Source: Litoditis marina
Taxonomy: Eukaryota; Nematoda; Chromadorea; Rhabditida; Rhabditidae
Length of the DNA: 64,000 nucleotides
Reading direction: 5' to 3'
NCBI GenBank assembly: GCA_964036275.1
Contig: OZ038433.1
Location: 37,915,336-37,979,335 of the forward strand
The notes under the pieces were generated by a model that worked only from the letters and a program-made list of their open reading frames with translations, ran no database searches and was not told the DNA's origin. The translations under genes and the position numbers were made by a program. This document shows positions 27,118 to 38,302 of this stretch, in pieces; position 1 is the first letter of the stretch, and the number at the start of each line of letters is the position of its first letter.

Positions 27118-28789
27118 TCACCCTTAGTATACTACAGATGCTAATATAACGTAACATAACGTAACGTAACGTGACGCCCAACTTTTGTTCCTAAACAACT
27201 TCTAACCATGACCATCAATTATGTCACTAAAATCTAAGGTCGTGGTGTCTAAGGAAAATCAATGCTATTGATTTATTGATTTTTTAAGGCCCTAAGTTGG
27301 AGAGCAGAATTTCAGAGATACTCCACCTGAAAGCCTGTCTTCTGAAGACAAATGTTTCAATCGATCACTTTTTGCCGGAAACGTTTCCGGAAAGAGTTAC
27401 ATGAATTAGAAAAAAGTACAATTTTTTGCTACTTTCATTCCTCATACCGCCCATGTTGTAGATATGAACGTCAAACTTTTGGCTGGTTGAACTCTTCAGA
27501 AGCCACTACTATTGGCTCGATATTGTCAAGAATTTCGCAACTTCCTCCGGATTTGAGAAATTTCCGGAACATTTTGGGATTTCCGAACTGTTTTAAAATG
27601 GTCCTCATTTGTTTATATTATGGCACAAGATGTGTCATGACCTACTGAGTATATATTTGCAATATAAAAGATCAAAGATCAAGTATCGATTTTTGGTGAT
27701 CTCCAGCATGAAACATAGTACCTCGTAAATAAGGCTACAAAAGAAGGTTCCCTTTGATAATATATTCTCCATTTGTTATATAGTAAAGAGTTGAATGTCA
27801 GGTACTATAACTCGTAGACGAGAAAACTGCATCTCAGATGACGAGTGCTCTGTAAGCGTTGATAAAACTTAACAAAAAATTTCATTCATTTCGGTGGGGC
27901 CCATGTTCAAAATGTGATTGAATTTCTGAGATTTGTGTATAAGATGCGCATATAGAATTAAAACATTTTATACGTAACAGATTTTTGAATTTCTCGAAAA
28001 TATTTTTTTCAGACGTTTTTTAGAAAAAAGTGAAACAGCCAAACTCATGCAGTATGACCCAAATTTTGTCCATAGACGGAGGTCAATAGACCGGCAAATA
28101 TTGTAAAAAATAAAGCAAAACCATTCAGCCGTTCTCGAGTTATTCAAGTTTCAAAAGTCCAACCCGTACTATATACGGCGCAAATAGGCTCACTTTTAGG
28201 CTACCTCGGACTCAACATTTTCCCACGCCTCTCCTGACCGTCTAAATGATGGGAACGACTTGAAACTCATAGGACAGGACCAGTATTAGATAAAGATTGT
28301 ACTGCCAGAGCATTAAGGTCAAAGGTCAACTATTGATTTTTTTAGCGCATTAAATATGATTCCGTGCCAAAATCGTTATGGGGATAGATACAATTACAAG
28401 CTTAGTGTCATTGTATTCCACTACTCATGAACAACTCAGAAAGTCAAACACGGGATACATCGGAGAAAAATGAACCAAGTTACAGTAGTTTTAAGTTTCA
28501 AGATCAAACCATCAAATGATGACGTCACATACCAAGCATTTCACTAGCAAAAAAGTCAGGTCATCCGCAATAGCCTCGATACTTGGAGATAAGAACTACC
28601 ATAGAAATCTAAGGTAGTGGTGTCTGAGCAAAATCGATAATATCGATTTATTGATTTTTTATGACCTACAGTATATTCAAAAAGTTGTTACATTTTACAA
28701 ACTACTAAATATTTGTGAGCGTAGGGGGGTCTGGGGGGGTCTCCCCCCCAGGTAGACGGGCCCGCGGCGTCAGCCGCGGGACCGGCTAG
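27118..28789 (+). mobile_element. Non-autonomous Helitron X2 (copy of X1)
   Basis: A second 1672-bp X element at an exact 4032-bp offset from X1, with the same TCACCCTTAG start and CCGGCTAG end. By eye it is indistinguishable from X1, including the 98-codon open frame (27352-27648). It arose by duplication of the T-T-X block and not by independent insertion. Confidence 0.85.
27557..27569 (+). promoter_or_regulatory. Candidate heat-shock element in X2
   Basis: The copy of the GAAATTTCCGGAA site of X1, 4032 bp downstream. It has the same three-block GAA/TTC spacing. It is not independent evidence, because X2 is a duplicate of X1. Confidence 0.42.
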
Positions 28790-30155
28790 TCACCACACCT
28801 ATAGCACACATGATAATGTCACGCAAAAGTTATTACGATTTGGCTGTAATTTCAATCATGCATAATAGACAACGATCTAAGATAAATGACCCGTACGATA
28901 GTTGAGTTAGGGCCTTATAATTTTTTTAGACCTTAATTTATGAAATTCATGAAAACTGCTTTCTGCTACTGTACGCTAACGGCTGAATGAAATGCTACCT
29001 AACTGCTATCAACCATCTAACTCTTGAGGCCTTTCATTGTGGTGACCTCAAAAAATCAATATATCGACTTATCGACCCGCTACAAAAATGGCGAAAAACG
29101 AAAAGCGTTACCATCACCATCACCGATTTGTCCCATACTACATCCACGTAAGTGGGTACGTGTACTGACCAACCATCTCCAATGCGAGTTGACCAAATTG
29201 ATCTATTGATTTTTTATAAGAGTTTTTATGAAAAAGCCATGATATTTGGATGAACGCCACTCGAGTACGACTGAACAAAATTTTATAAAAACTACAGTGG
29301 TAAACATACCATGAGAAATAAACATGACTTTCAATTGTGAAAAATCGATAATATCGACTTATTGATTAGTTATGAATGAATGTAGAGTTGAGAAAACTTC
29401 AATTACTCTGCAAGAACGTACTGAACGATTTCTTTCGTACATTCACATAAAGTGTAAAATAGATAAGTGAACAATATGAGCCTACAAAAAAACCATGGTT
29501 CGTTGACCGTTTTCCGGAAAATTTATTTTTAAAATTTTCCAACACTTTCAAAATGGTTCAATTGATACGAGTTTCACACTGTGATTAGTTAGTGACAACT
29601 TAAAGCTTAATTTAGAAAAAGTTCAAGGAAAAATTCAGTCATTCCCGAGTTATACGTTATGGAATTTCCCTCAAAAATCGAAGACGTCACATTTATATCT
29701 CGAAATTGTGTCAATAATATTGATTCGTTTTATTTTTCCTGAACTCACATAAACCTGTGCTTCACAATGGCAGTTCAATAAAACACGTATATTTTTTTTG
29801 AAATTCCTTTGATGACGTCATCAGTTTTTGAATGATGTCCAATAACTCAGGTACGGAAACATGAATTTTTCCCAAACTTGGCCACAATCCTTTTATCATT
29901 AGGATACAGGTTTGGAAGAAACAAGGGACCGAGCGCCCCACGGGAAAGTGGTTTTTTAGGGTCACACCGTCACCACACCTATAGCACACATGATAATGTC
30001 ACGCAAAAGTTATTACGATTTGGCTGTAATTTCAATCATGCATAATAGACAACGATCTAAGATAAATGACCCGTACGATAGTTGAGTTAGGGCCTTATAA
30101 TTTTTTTAGACCTTAATTTATGAAATTCATGAAAACTGCTTTTGCTTTCTCTGTA

Positions 30156-30252
30156 GTAAGCAAATCCTCCTTTTGTAACGGAGCTTGCACTTTGTAACGA
30201 GAAATCCCGTTCCACGGCACGAGAATCCGTGCCACAGAACGGATTTGCTTAC
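30156..30252 (+). repeat. 97-bp palindromic element inside H6
   Basis: A perfect 12-bp inverted repeat, GTAAGCAAATCC at 30156-30167 and GGATTTGCTTAC at 30241-30252, brackets a loop with a second small inverted repeat (GGCAC/GTGCC, 30216-30233) and a direct repeat of TTTGTAACG. A third TAAGCAAATC lies just downstream. It lies 12 bp downstream of where the T8 sequence breaks off. It could be the end of a foreign element or a structured RNA. It does not fold as a tRNA by inspection. Confidence 0.6.
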
Positions 30253-30848
30253 CCACTCCCTAAGCAAATCGAAAAAAGTGAAGCCTTTTTCCGACTTTTT
30301 CTATTTTTCTTAAAGCTTACATGATTATGCAAACGAAACTATTATTTTTTCTTGATTATCACTTTTTGTTCTGTAGATTTGCTCGATTACTCTTAACTAT
30401 GAGAATTCATCACTCAATCAGAGTATTTATCATCCAAAACCAGTTTTAAAGATACTGATCATAATTTTTACAAACATTTAGTTGAGGTCAGCTATTAATT
30501 GTATGTCTATATCTCTAACAGGAATGACCAATATGTAATTAGTGACTTTACGCACCCCTGGATACAATTATCACCTTGCACTCAGAACAAAGAATCATTT
30601 AAATAAGTTACGATGTCTCTTGAGTTTTGAGATCGATAAGCAAAACTATCTCAAATCGAAATCAAGTAAACAACCTGAGTACTATGCATGTGATGACGTC
30701 ACAGACAAACATGTTTACTACATTCTATTCGAACAGAAGAATCATTTTCTTCTTTACAATTACCAAACAACGTGACCAGTTAGAATATTTTAACAAAGTT
30801 ACAATAATTCTTATGTTTTGAGATCAAACCTTGAGTTTCACCTCCAAA

Positions 30849-31169
30849 GTTGATGACGTCATAAGTTATATGACGAATCACATGACGAGTCACACGACGA
30901 AAACTGTCAACATGATCTTTAATGTCTCAACTTTTTTTTTACGATTTCAAACATAGTTGATGACGTCATAAGTTATATGACGAATCACATGACGAGTCAC
31001 ACGACGAAAACTGTCAACATGATCTTTAATGTCTCAACTTTTTTTTTACGATTTCAAACATAGTTGATGACGTCATAAGTTATATGAAGAATCACATGAC
31101 GAGTCACACGACGAAAACTGTCAACATGATCTCTAATGTCTCAACTTTTTTTTACAATTTCAAACATGA
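30849..31169 (+). repeat. 107-bp x3 repeat of the Helitron subterminal block
   Basis: Copies start at 30849, 30956 and 31063, each beginning GTTGATGACGTCATAAG and ending TTTCAAACAT. Each carries a palindromic TGACGTCA followed by several TCACATGAC / GTCACACGAC half-sites and CTGTCAACATGATC. In other elements (H3, H8, H10, H11, H13) this block is present once, just before the 3' hairpins. Here it has been amplified. Confidence 0.92.
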
Positions 31170-31239
31170 CAAAGACGCGGGGGTCTGGGGGGCACCCCCA
31201 GCTAGCGGGGCCCGCGGCGTCAGCCGCGGGACCCACTAG

Positions 31240-32126
31240 TCACCTAACCTATAATAAAGTGAAACTGTGTAACGCAAAAGTTGTTACGTTCGGTCCACAA
31301 CTCATAGTGTAGATAGGAAATCCAATTTAATTAGATTCGGCCTGTGAACTTATATGTCATATCGATTTATTGATTTTATATGACCTAAAATAGAAAAATG
31401 AAATTTTGCGATTTCAGACCCTAAACTCCGTCAGCATAAACTAGAGACTACTTTAAGGTATTTGAGAGGTATACTTTTTTTTCTTTTGCGTTTAAAGTTT
31501 TTTATAGCAATTTTTACAAAAAATAAATCTCAAGCTCATGCTGCTGTGCGCCAACCAGGTAGTGTCAGCTCACGTGGTTCAGTGTACGTGACTGACATGA
31601 GCGACAGACTAAAATGGTAAAAAAATAGAATCGATATATTGATCTACCGCGAAGTTGACTTTAGCGAAATTTCGGAGATAGGGGGTTCAGTGGAGGTATT
31701 TTTGTCTCTGATTAGCCTGAAACTGCTACCATGTGTACCTCTTGAAATTCTAAGAATACCATATTTTTTAAAATGGCTGATATTGATTTATCGATTTTTT
31801 ATGAGAGTTTTTATGTGACCCCTGAAATTTTCTGCTTCTCACCATTCGAGAACGACTGAGCCGATTGTCATGAAACTTGACTGGTGAACATACCACAAGA
31901 AATGAACATGACCTTCAATTGACGAAAATCGATAATATCGATTTATTGATTAGTTATGGAAGTTTGTAAAACTGAAAAATCTTAACATATGCATACATTA
32001 AAAACGTTTAAGTAACTGTAGAAATGTTACGACCATAACAATTTTCAACATGACCAAAAAGGGGGGGTCTGGGGGGTCACCCCCCCAGCTAGCGGGGCCC
32101 GCGGCGTCAGCCGCGGGACCGGCTAG
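31240..32126 (+). mobile_element. Non-autonomous Helitron H7
   Basis: An 887-bp element from TCACCTAACCTATAATAAAG to CCGGCTAG. It is the shortest complete element in the window. It shares its internal CGATTTCAGACCC...GTCAGCATAAACTAG block with H12 and H14, and has the G-run/C-run hairpin plus the CCCGCGGC/GCCGCGGG terminal stem. No gene is seen. Confidence 0.88.
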
Positions 32127-33174
32127 TCACCACTACTATACCTAACAATATATGGGTAACCATTTTTCTCAACCTTTCAGCTCATCATTACATGTACGTA
32201 TACCTCCAAGCCTTCTAAGTAAATTTCGTCGCTAATTAGTGCTGCTTTTGATTTATTGATTTTTAATGATCATTTTTATGGACCCTACTCAGATTTCATG
32301 TGGCTGTAACTTGCCAGCCATGCGACCGTGGCCTTCGTGCTTTCTAACATGAACACAACTCGGATGGGAAACAAAGATGATGATCATGAAAAATCGATAT
32401 ATCGATTTATCGATCCGCTATAACATCGTCATTTTGACGTCGGTCACACATTTTTTTGCGATTTTCAGGTCCAAATTGCTATCATAGATGTAATTAAGTT
32501 CATGAACCATTTTGTCCCAATAACTAAGAAAAATATTGATTTATCGATTTTTTACAGTATGTTTTAGACGACTTGCAATCTGAAGCTCATGCTGCCACGA
32601 GCTCGTGGAGAGACTTGACAGCTTGTAACTAAGTATGCTCGAATAAATTTGGCGACAGTCAAGTTTAGTGCTAACAGAAAATCAATATATCGATTTATCG
32701 ATCCGCTACAACATCGTGATTTTAGAGACATGTCACACATTTTTTTTCGATTTTCGAGTCCAAATTTCTATCATAGATGTGATTAAGTTCATGAACCATT
32801 TTGTCCCAATAACTAAGAAAAATATTAATTTTTGAATTTTTTATGAACGTTTTTAATAAAAAAATTATTTTTGTTGGTATCCATTCTGAGACGTTTGTTA
32901 TGAATTTCACAGTGTCACAAGACCTTGACAACTCAAAACAGAATATGGAAAAAGTTTGAAAAAATATTCAGTCATTCGCGAGTTATACACTGTTGAATTT
33001 TCCTTCCAAAATTGATGACGTCACAAGTCACATGACGAGTCACATGACAAAAACTGTCAACATGATCTTTGATGCCTTAACTTTTTTTTACGATTTCAAA
33101 CATGACTAAGACGCGGGGGTCTGGGGGGCACCCCCAGCTAGCGGACGCGCGGCGTCAGCCGCGCGGCCGGCTAG
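32127..33174 (+). mobile_element. Non-autonomous Helitron H8
   Basis: A 1048-bp element from TCACCACTACTATACC to GCGGCCGGCTAG, with 3' stem CGCGCGGC/GCCGCGCG and loop GTCA. It is followed directly by satellite (TACATAAC). The segment 32473-33174 reappears nearly unchanged at 61469-62169 as H13. A 69-codon minus-strand frame is present in both copies and is not regarded as a gene. Confidence 0.88.
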
Positions 33175-33505
33175 TACATAACTATAGTAAACTCTAAAGC
33201 GTGACACACTTTTGTTGAGTTATTGTCTTCAGACCTCGCTACCAGCTATCTTTTTGGAAGTAATGTAAGTTGGCAGTAGGCCTGGACGTAACCCACATCA
33301 AGTTGTGTTTAAGGACAATGTACAGTTCGAAGCCGCGCGGCCGGCTAGTACATAACTATAGTAAACTCTAAAGCGTGACACACTTTTGTTGAGTTATTGT
33401 CTTCAGACCTCGCTACCAGCTATCTTTTTGGAAGTAATGTAAGTTGGCAGTAGGCCTGGACGTAACCCACATCAAGTTGTGTTTAAGGACAATGTACAGT
33501 TCGAA
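33158..33505 (+). repeat. 174-bp tandem duplication across the H8-satellite joint
   Basis: The last 17 bp of H8 (GCCGCGCGGCCGGCTAG) plus the first 157 bp of a satellite monomer occur at 33158-33331 and again at 33332-33505. The joint is CAGTTCGA followed by AGCCGCGCGG, with about one base of overlap. The first copy therefore leaves a truncated monomer (33175-33330) and a second, displaced Helitron 3' hairpin arm and CTAG at 33332-33348. Confidence 0.88.
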
Positions 33506-36500
33506 AGTCAGCTGATTTTCGTCCTTCTTCTAACTTGTGTAAATTACCGCTACATTTGTCTACTCTGATTCTGAGGACACCACGTTACGCACAAGATCAC
33601 GGGGAATCCGAATTTCATAACTAGAAGTTTGTAGCTTCAAACAGAACAAAGTTACAGCTGTTTGAAAATTGACCAATTTCCCTACATTTTTGCTCGATTC
33701 TGATGAGATGACTCAATTATATTGACCCGTTCTATTTTTCCTGTACAACATGAGACCGTAAAGCACTCATGAAACTAACAGAAAGGCTGTATATTTTTTT
33801 TGAAATTCGACCTCCCTAATACATAACTATAGTAAACTCTAAAGCGTGACACACTTTTGTTGAGTTATTGTCTTCAGACCTCGCTACCAGTTATCTTTTT
33901 GGAAGTAATGTAAGTTGGCAGTAGGGCTGGACGTAACCCACATCAAGTTGGGTTTAGAAACAATGTACAGTTCGAAAGTCAGCTGATTTGCGCCCTTCTT
34001 CTAACTTATGTAAATTACCGCTACATTTGTCTACTCTGATTCTGAGGACACCACGTTACGCACAAGATCACGGGGAATCCGAATTTCATAACTAGAAGTT
34101 TGTAGCTTCAAACAGAACAAAGTTACAGCTGTTTGAAAATTGACCAATTTCCCTACATTTTTGCTCGATTCTGATGAGATGACTCAATTATATTGACCCG
34201 TTCTATTTTTCCTGTACAACATGAGACCGTAAAGCACTCATGAAACTAACAGAAAGGCTGTATATTTTTTTTGAAATTCGACCTCCCTAATACATAACTA
34301 TAGTAAACTCTAAAGCGTGACACACTTTTGTTGAGTTATTGTCTTCAGACCTCGCTACCAGTTATCTTTTTGGAAGTAATGTAAGTTGGCAGTAGGGCTG
34401 GACGTAACCCACATCAAGTTGGGTTTAGAAACAATGTACAGTTCGAAAGTCAGCTGATTTGCGCCCTTCTTCTAACTTATGTAAATTACCGCTACATTTG
34501 TCTACTCTGATTCTGAGGACACCACGTTACGCACAAGATCACGGGGAATCCGAATTTCATAACTAGAAGTTTGTAGCTTCAAACAGAACAAAGTTACAGC
34601 TGTTTGAAAATTGACCAATTTCCCTACATTTTTGCTCGATTCTGATGAGATGACTCAATTATATTGACCCGTTCTATTTTTCCTGTACAACATGAGACCG
34701 TAAAGCACTCATGAAACTAACAGAAAGGCTGTATATTTTTTTTGAAATTCGACCTCCCTAATACATAACTATAGTAAACTCTAAAGCGTGACACACTTTT
34801 GTTGAGTTATTGTCTTCAGACCTCGCTACCAGTTATCTTTTTGGAAGTAATGTAAGTTGGCAGTAGGGCTGGACGTAACCCACATCAAGTTGGGTTTAGA
34901 AACAATGTACAGTTCGAAAGTCAGCTGATTTGCGCCCTTCTTCTAACTTATGTAAATTACCGCTACATTTGTCTACTTTGATTCTGAGGATACCACGCTA
35001 CGCACAAGATCACGGGGAATCCGAATTTCTTAATTAGAAGTTTGTAGCTTCAAAACGAACAAAGTTACAGCTGTTTGAAAATTGACCAAATTCCCTACAT
35101 TTTTGCTCGATTCTGATGAGATGACTCAATTATATTGACCCGTTCTATTTTTCCTGTACAACATAAAACCGTAAAGTACTCATGGAACCAACAGAAAGGC
35201 TGTATATTTTTTTTGAAATTCGACCTCCCTAATACATAACTATAGTAAACTCTAAAGCGTGACACACTTTTGTTGAGTTATTGTCTTCAGACCTCGCTAC
35301 CAGCTATCTTTTTGGAAGTAATGTAAGTTGGCAGTAGGCCTGGACGTAACCCACATCAAGTTGTGTTTAAGGACAATGTACAGTTCGAAAGTCAGCTGAT
35401 TTTCGTCCTTCTTCTAACTTGTGTAAATTACCGCTACATTTGTCTACTCTGATTCTGAGGACACCACGTTACGCACAAGATCACGGGGAATCCGAATTTC
35501 ATAACTAGAAGTTTGTAGCTTCAAACAGAACAAAGTTACAGCTGTTTGAAAATTGACCAATTTCCCTACATTTTTGCTCGATTCTGATGAGATGACTCAA
35601 TTATATTGACCCGTTCTATTTTTCCTGTACAACATGAGACCGTAAAGCACTCATGAAACTAACAGAAAGGCTGTATATTTTTTTTGAAATTCGACCTCCC
35701 TAATACATAACTATAGTAAACTCTAAAGCGTGACACACTTTTGTTGAGTTATTGTCTTCAGACCTCGCTACCAGTTATCTTTTTGGAAGTAATGTAAGTT
35801 GGCAGTAGGGCTGGACGTAACCCACATCAAGTTGGGTTTAGAAACAATGTACAGTTCGAAAGTCAGCTGATTTGCGCCCTTCTTCTAACTTATGTAAATT
35901 ACCGCTACATTTGTCTACTTTGATTCTGAGGATACCACGCTACGCACAAGATCACGGGGAATCCGAATTTCTTAATTAGAAGTTTGTAGCTTCAAAACGA
36001 ACAAAGTTACAGCTGTTTGAAAATTGACCAAATTCCCTACATTTTTGCTCGATTCTGATGAGATGACTCAATTATATTGACCCGTTCTATTTTTCCTGTA
36101 CAACATAAAACCGTAAAGTACTCATGGAACCAACAGAAAGGCTGTATATTTTTTTTGAAATTCGACCTCCCTAATACATAACTATAGTAAACTCTAAAGC
36201 GTGACACACTTTTGTTGAGTTATTGTCTTCAGACCTCGCTACCAGTTATCTTTTTGGAAGTAATGTAAGTTGGCAGTAGGGCTGGACGTAACCCACATCA
36301 AGTTGGGTTTAGAAACAATGTACAGTTCGAAAGTCAGCTGATTTGCGCCCTTCTTCTAACTTATGTAAATTACCGCTACATTTGTCTACTTTGATTCTGA
36401 GGATACCACGCTACGCACAAGATCACGGGGAATCCGAATTTCTTAATTAGAAGTTTGTAGCTTCAAAACGAACAAAGTTACAGCTGTTTGAAAATTGACC

Positions 36501-37116
36501 AAATTCCCTACATTTTTGCTCGATTCTGATGAGATGACTCAATTATATTGACCCGTTCTATTTTTCCTGTACAACATAAAACCGTAAAGTACTCATGGAA
36601 CCAACAGAAAGGCTGTATATTTTTTTTGAAATTCGACCTCCCTAATACATAACTATAGTAAACTCTAAAGCGTGACACACTTTTGTTGAGTTATTGTCTT
36701 CAGACCTCGCTACCAGTTATCTTTTTGGAAGTAATGTAAGTTGGCAGTAGGGCTGGACGTAACCCACATCAAGTTGGGTTTAGAAACAATGTACAGTTCG
36801 AAAGTCAGCTGATTTGCGCCCTTCTTCTAACTTATGTAAATTACCGCTACATTTGTCTACTTTGATTCTGAGGATACCACGCTACGCACAAGATCACGGG
36901 GAATCCGAATTTCTTAATTAGAAGTTTGTAGCTTCAAAACGAACAAAGTTACAGCTGTTTGAAAATTGACCAAATTCCCTACATTTTTGCTCGATTCTGA
37001 TGAGATGACTCAATTATATTGACCCGTTCTATTTTTCCTGTACAACATAAAACCGTAAAGTACTCATGGAACCAACAGAAAGGCTGTATATTTTTTTTGA
37101 AATTCGACCTCCCTAA
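33175..37116 (+). repeat. 471-bp satellite, block B
   Basis: A truncated first monomer, then eight complete 471-bp monomers starting at 33349, 33820, 34291, 34762, 35233, 35704, 36175 and 36646. Two main variants differ at many positions from block A (TTGTTGAG for TTGTCGAG, and AGCTATC or AGTTATC at the same site). The block ends exactly at CTAA (37116), where Helitron H9 begins. Confidence 0.95.
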
Positions 37117-37935
37117 TCACCACACCTATAGCACACATGAAATGTATCACGCAAAAGTTGTTTCGATTTGTCTGTAACTTCACTAACGTACGTGCCCTAA
37201 CGTCTTAACTACATAGCCCCAATATTGATTGTCGCTATTGATTTATTGATTTTTGGCGCTCTGTTTTATGAAATTCTTGAAAATTTCTTTCTGTTATTGT
37301 GAGCCAACGTCTGAATGGAATGCTACTTAACTGGTATCAACGATATAACTTTGGTACCTCTTCAATGTGATGACCTTAAAAAATCAATATATCGATCCAT
37401 CGATCCGTTATGGAATCGTCATTTTTGGTATGCATAACGCAAAAGTTGTTTCGATTTCTCTGTAACTTCATCAACGAACGTGCCCTAACGTTCTGACTAT
37501 GTAGCCCCAATATTAATTGTCACTATTGATTTATTGATTTTTTATGAGAGTTTTTATGAAAAAGCCATGATTTTTGGGTAAACGCCATTTGAGTACCACT
37601 GAACCAAATCTTATGAAACTACAGTAGTGAACATATAATGAAAAATAAACATGACTTTCAATTGTAAAAAATCAATAATATCGATTTATTGATTAGATAT
37701 GGAAAAACATTTTTTCTCGAAATCGGCTCCACAACTTTTTTTCTTACTTTCAGAATGTGTTTAGTTTGTCATGAGAATTAATTATCCTGAGAAAAATTTC
37801 GAGGAAAATGCTTTATTACATATATACATTGTTGAGTTTTGTCTCCAAAATCGATGACGTCATAAGTCATATGAATAAAACTGTTAACATAATTTTTGGT
37901 GCCTTAACTTTTTTCACGATTTCAAACATGATGAC

Positions 37936-38299
37936 AGAGACGTTCAAAATAATATAGTAAAAATGTTTTATTCTCGAGAAATGATAAAACTCTCTGAAAA
38001 GGTAACAAATTTCGTAATCGTCTAGACATGTTAAATCGTACGTTCAATAGGAAATTGGGAGAAAGATGAACTCATACTCATTTTTCATTTTGGAGAGCGC
38101 TGACTGGTTGTGGGTTTCCATTTTGGTCTGAAATGTTTCGTTATGTTTTGTTACAGTTCATAATTTTGAAACTTGAATGAATGGTTTTTTATGATAGCAA
38201 ATAATGGTACATTTTTCCATGACTCATGAGTAAAATCAGAAATAATAATAAAAAATGTTTCTTTCGATACGCATAAATCAGCACATTGTATTCAGACCA
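37936..38299 (+). promoter_or_regulatory. Upstream region of the H9 transposase gene
   Basis: An AT-rich stretch between the 5' segment shared with non-coding Helitrons and the first recognised coding exon. I see no clear TATA box. It ends in ATTCAG (38290-38295) followed by ACC and the ATG. It presumably contains the promoter, but this is positional inference only, and additional 5' exons cannot be excluded. Confidence 0.3.
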
Positions 38300-38302
38300 A
38301 TG
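38290..38302 (+). promoter_or_regulatory. Possible spliced-leader acceptor at the start codon
   Basis: ATTCAG followed four bases later by ATG. A 3' splice-site consensus this close to the start codon, with no recognised upstream exon, is the usual layout of a nematode SL1 trans-splice site. It could equally be the acceptor of an ordinary intron following an unrecognised 5' exon. Confidence 0.35.

Larger units (their letters stand above)
20726..28789 (+). repeat. 4032-bp higher-order repeat (T-T-X) x2
   Basis: Two consecutive 4032-bp blocks, 20726-24757 and 24758-28789, each consist of two 1180-bp T units and one 1672-bp X element (2 x 1180 + 1672 = 4032). A third block begins at 28790 but diverges inside its second T unit, near 30143. 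Apparent identity between blocks points to very recent segmental duplication, or to a repeat handled imperfectly in assembly. Confidence 0.9.
28790..31239 (+). mobile_element. Composite Helitron H6 (T7, T8 fragment, different 3' half)
   Basis: It begins with a full T unit (28790-29969) and then the first 174 bp of another T (29970-30143). At GAAAACTGCTTT the T sequence stops and an unrelated stretch begins (30144-30848) containing a palindrome. It then has a triplicated 107-bp subterminal block and the usual hairpins, ending CCCACTAG at 31239. The breakpoint inside T8 suggests template switching or recombination between two Helitron families. Two overlapping small frames (30542-30821) have no recognisable product. 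Confidence 0.8.

Noticed and set aside
30156..30252. 97-bp palindrome considered as a tRNA or spliced-leader RNA gene
   Set aside because: No cloverleaf arms or anticodon loop can be placed, and the expected spliced-leader sequence is absent.
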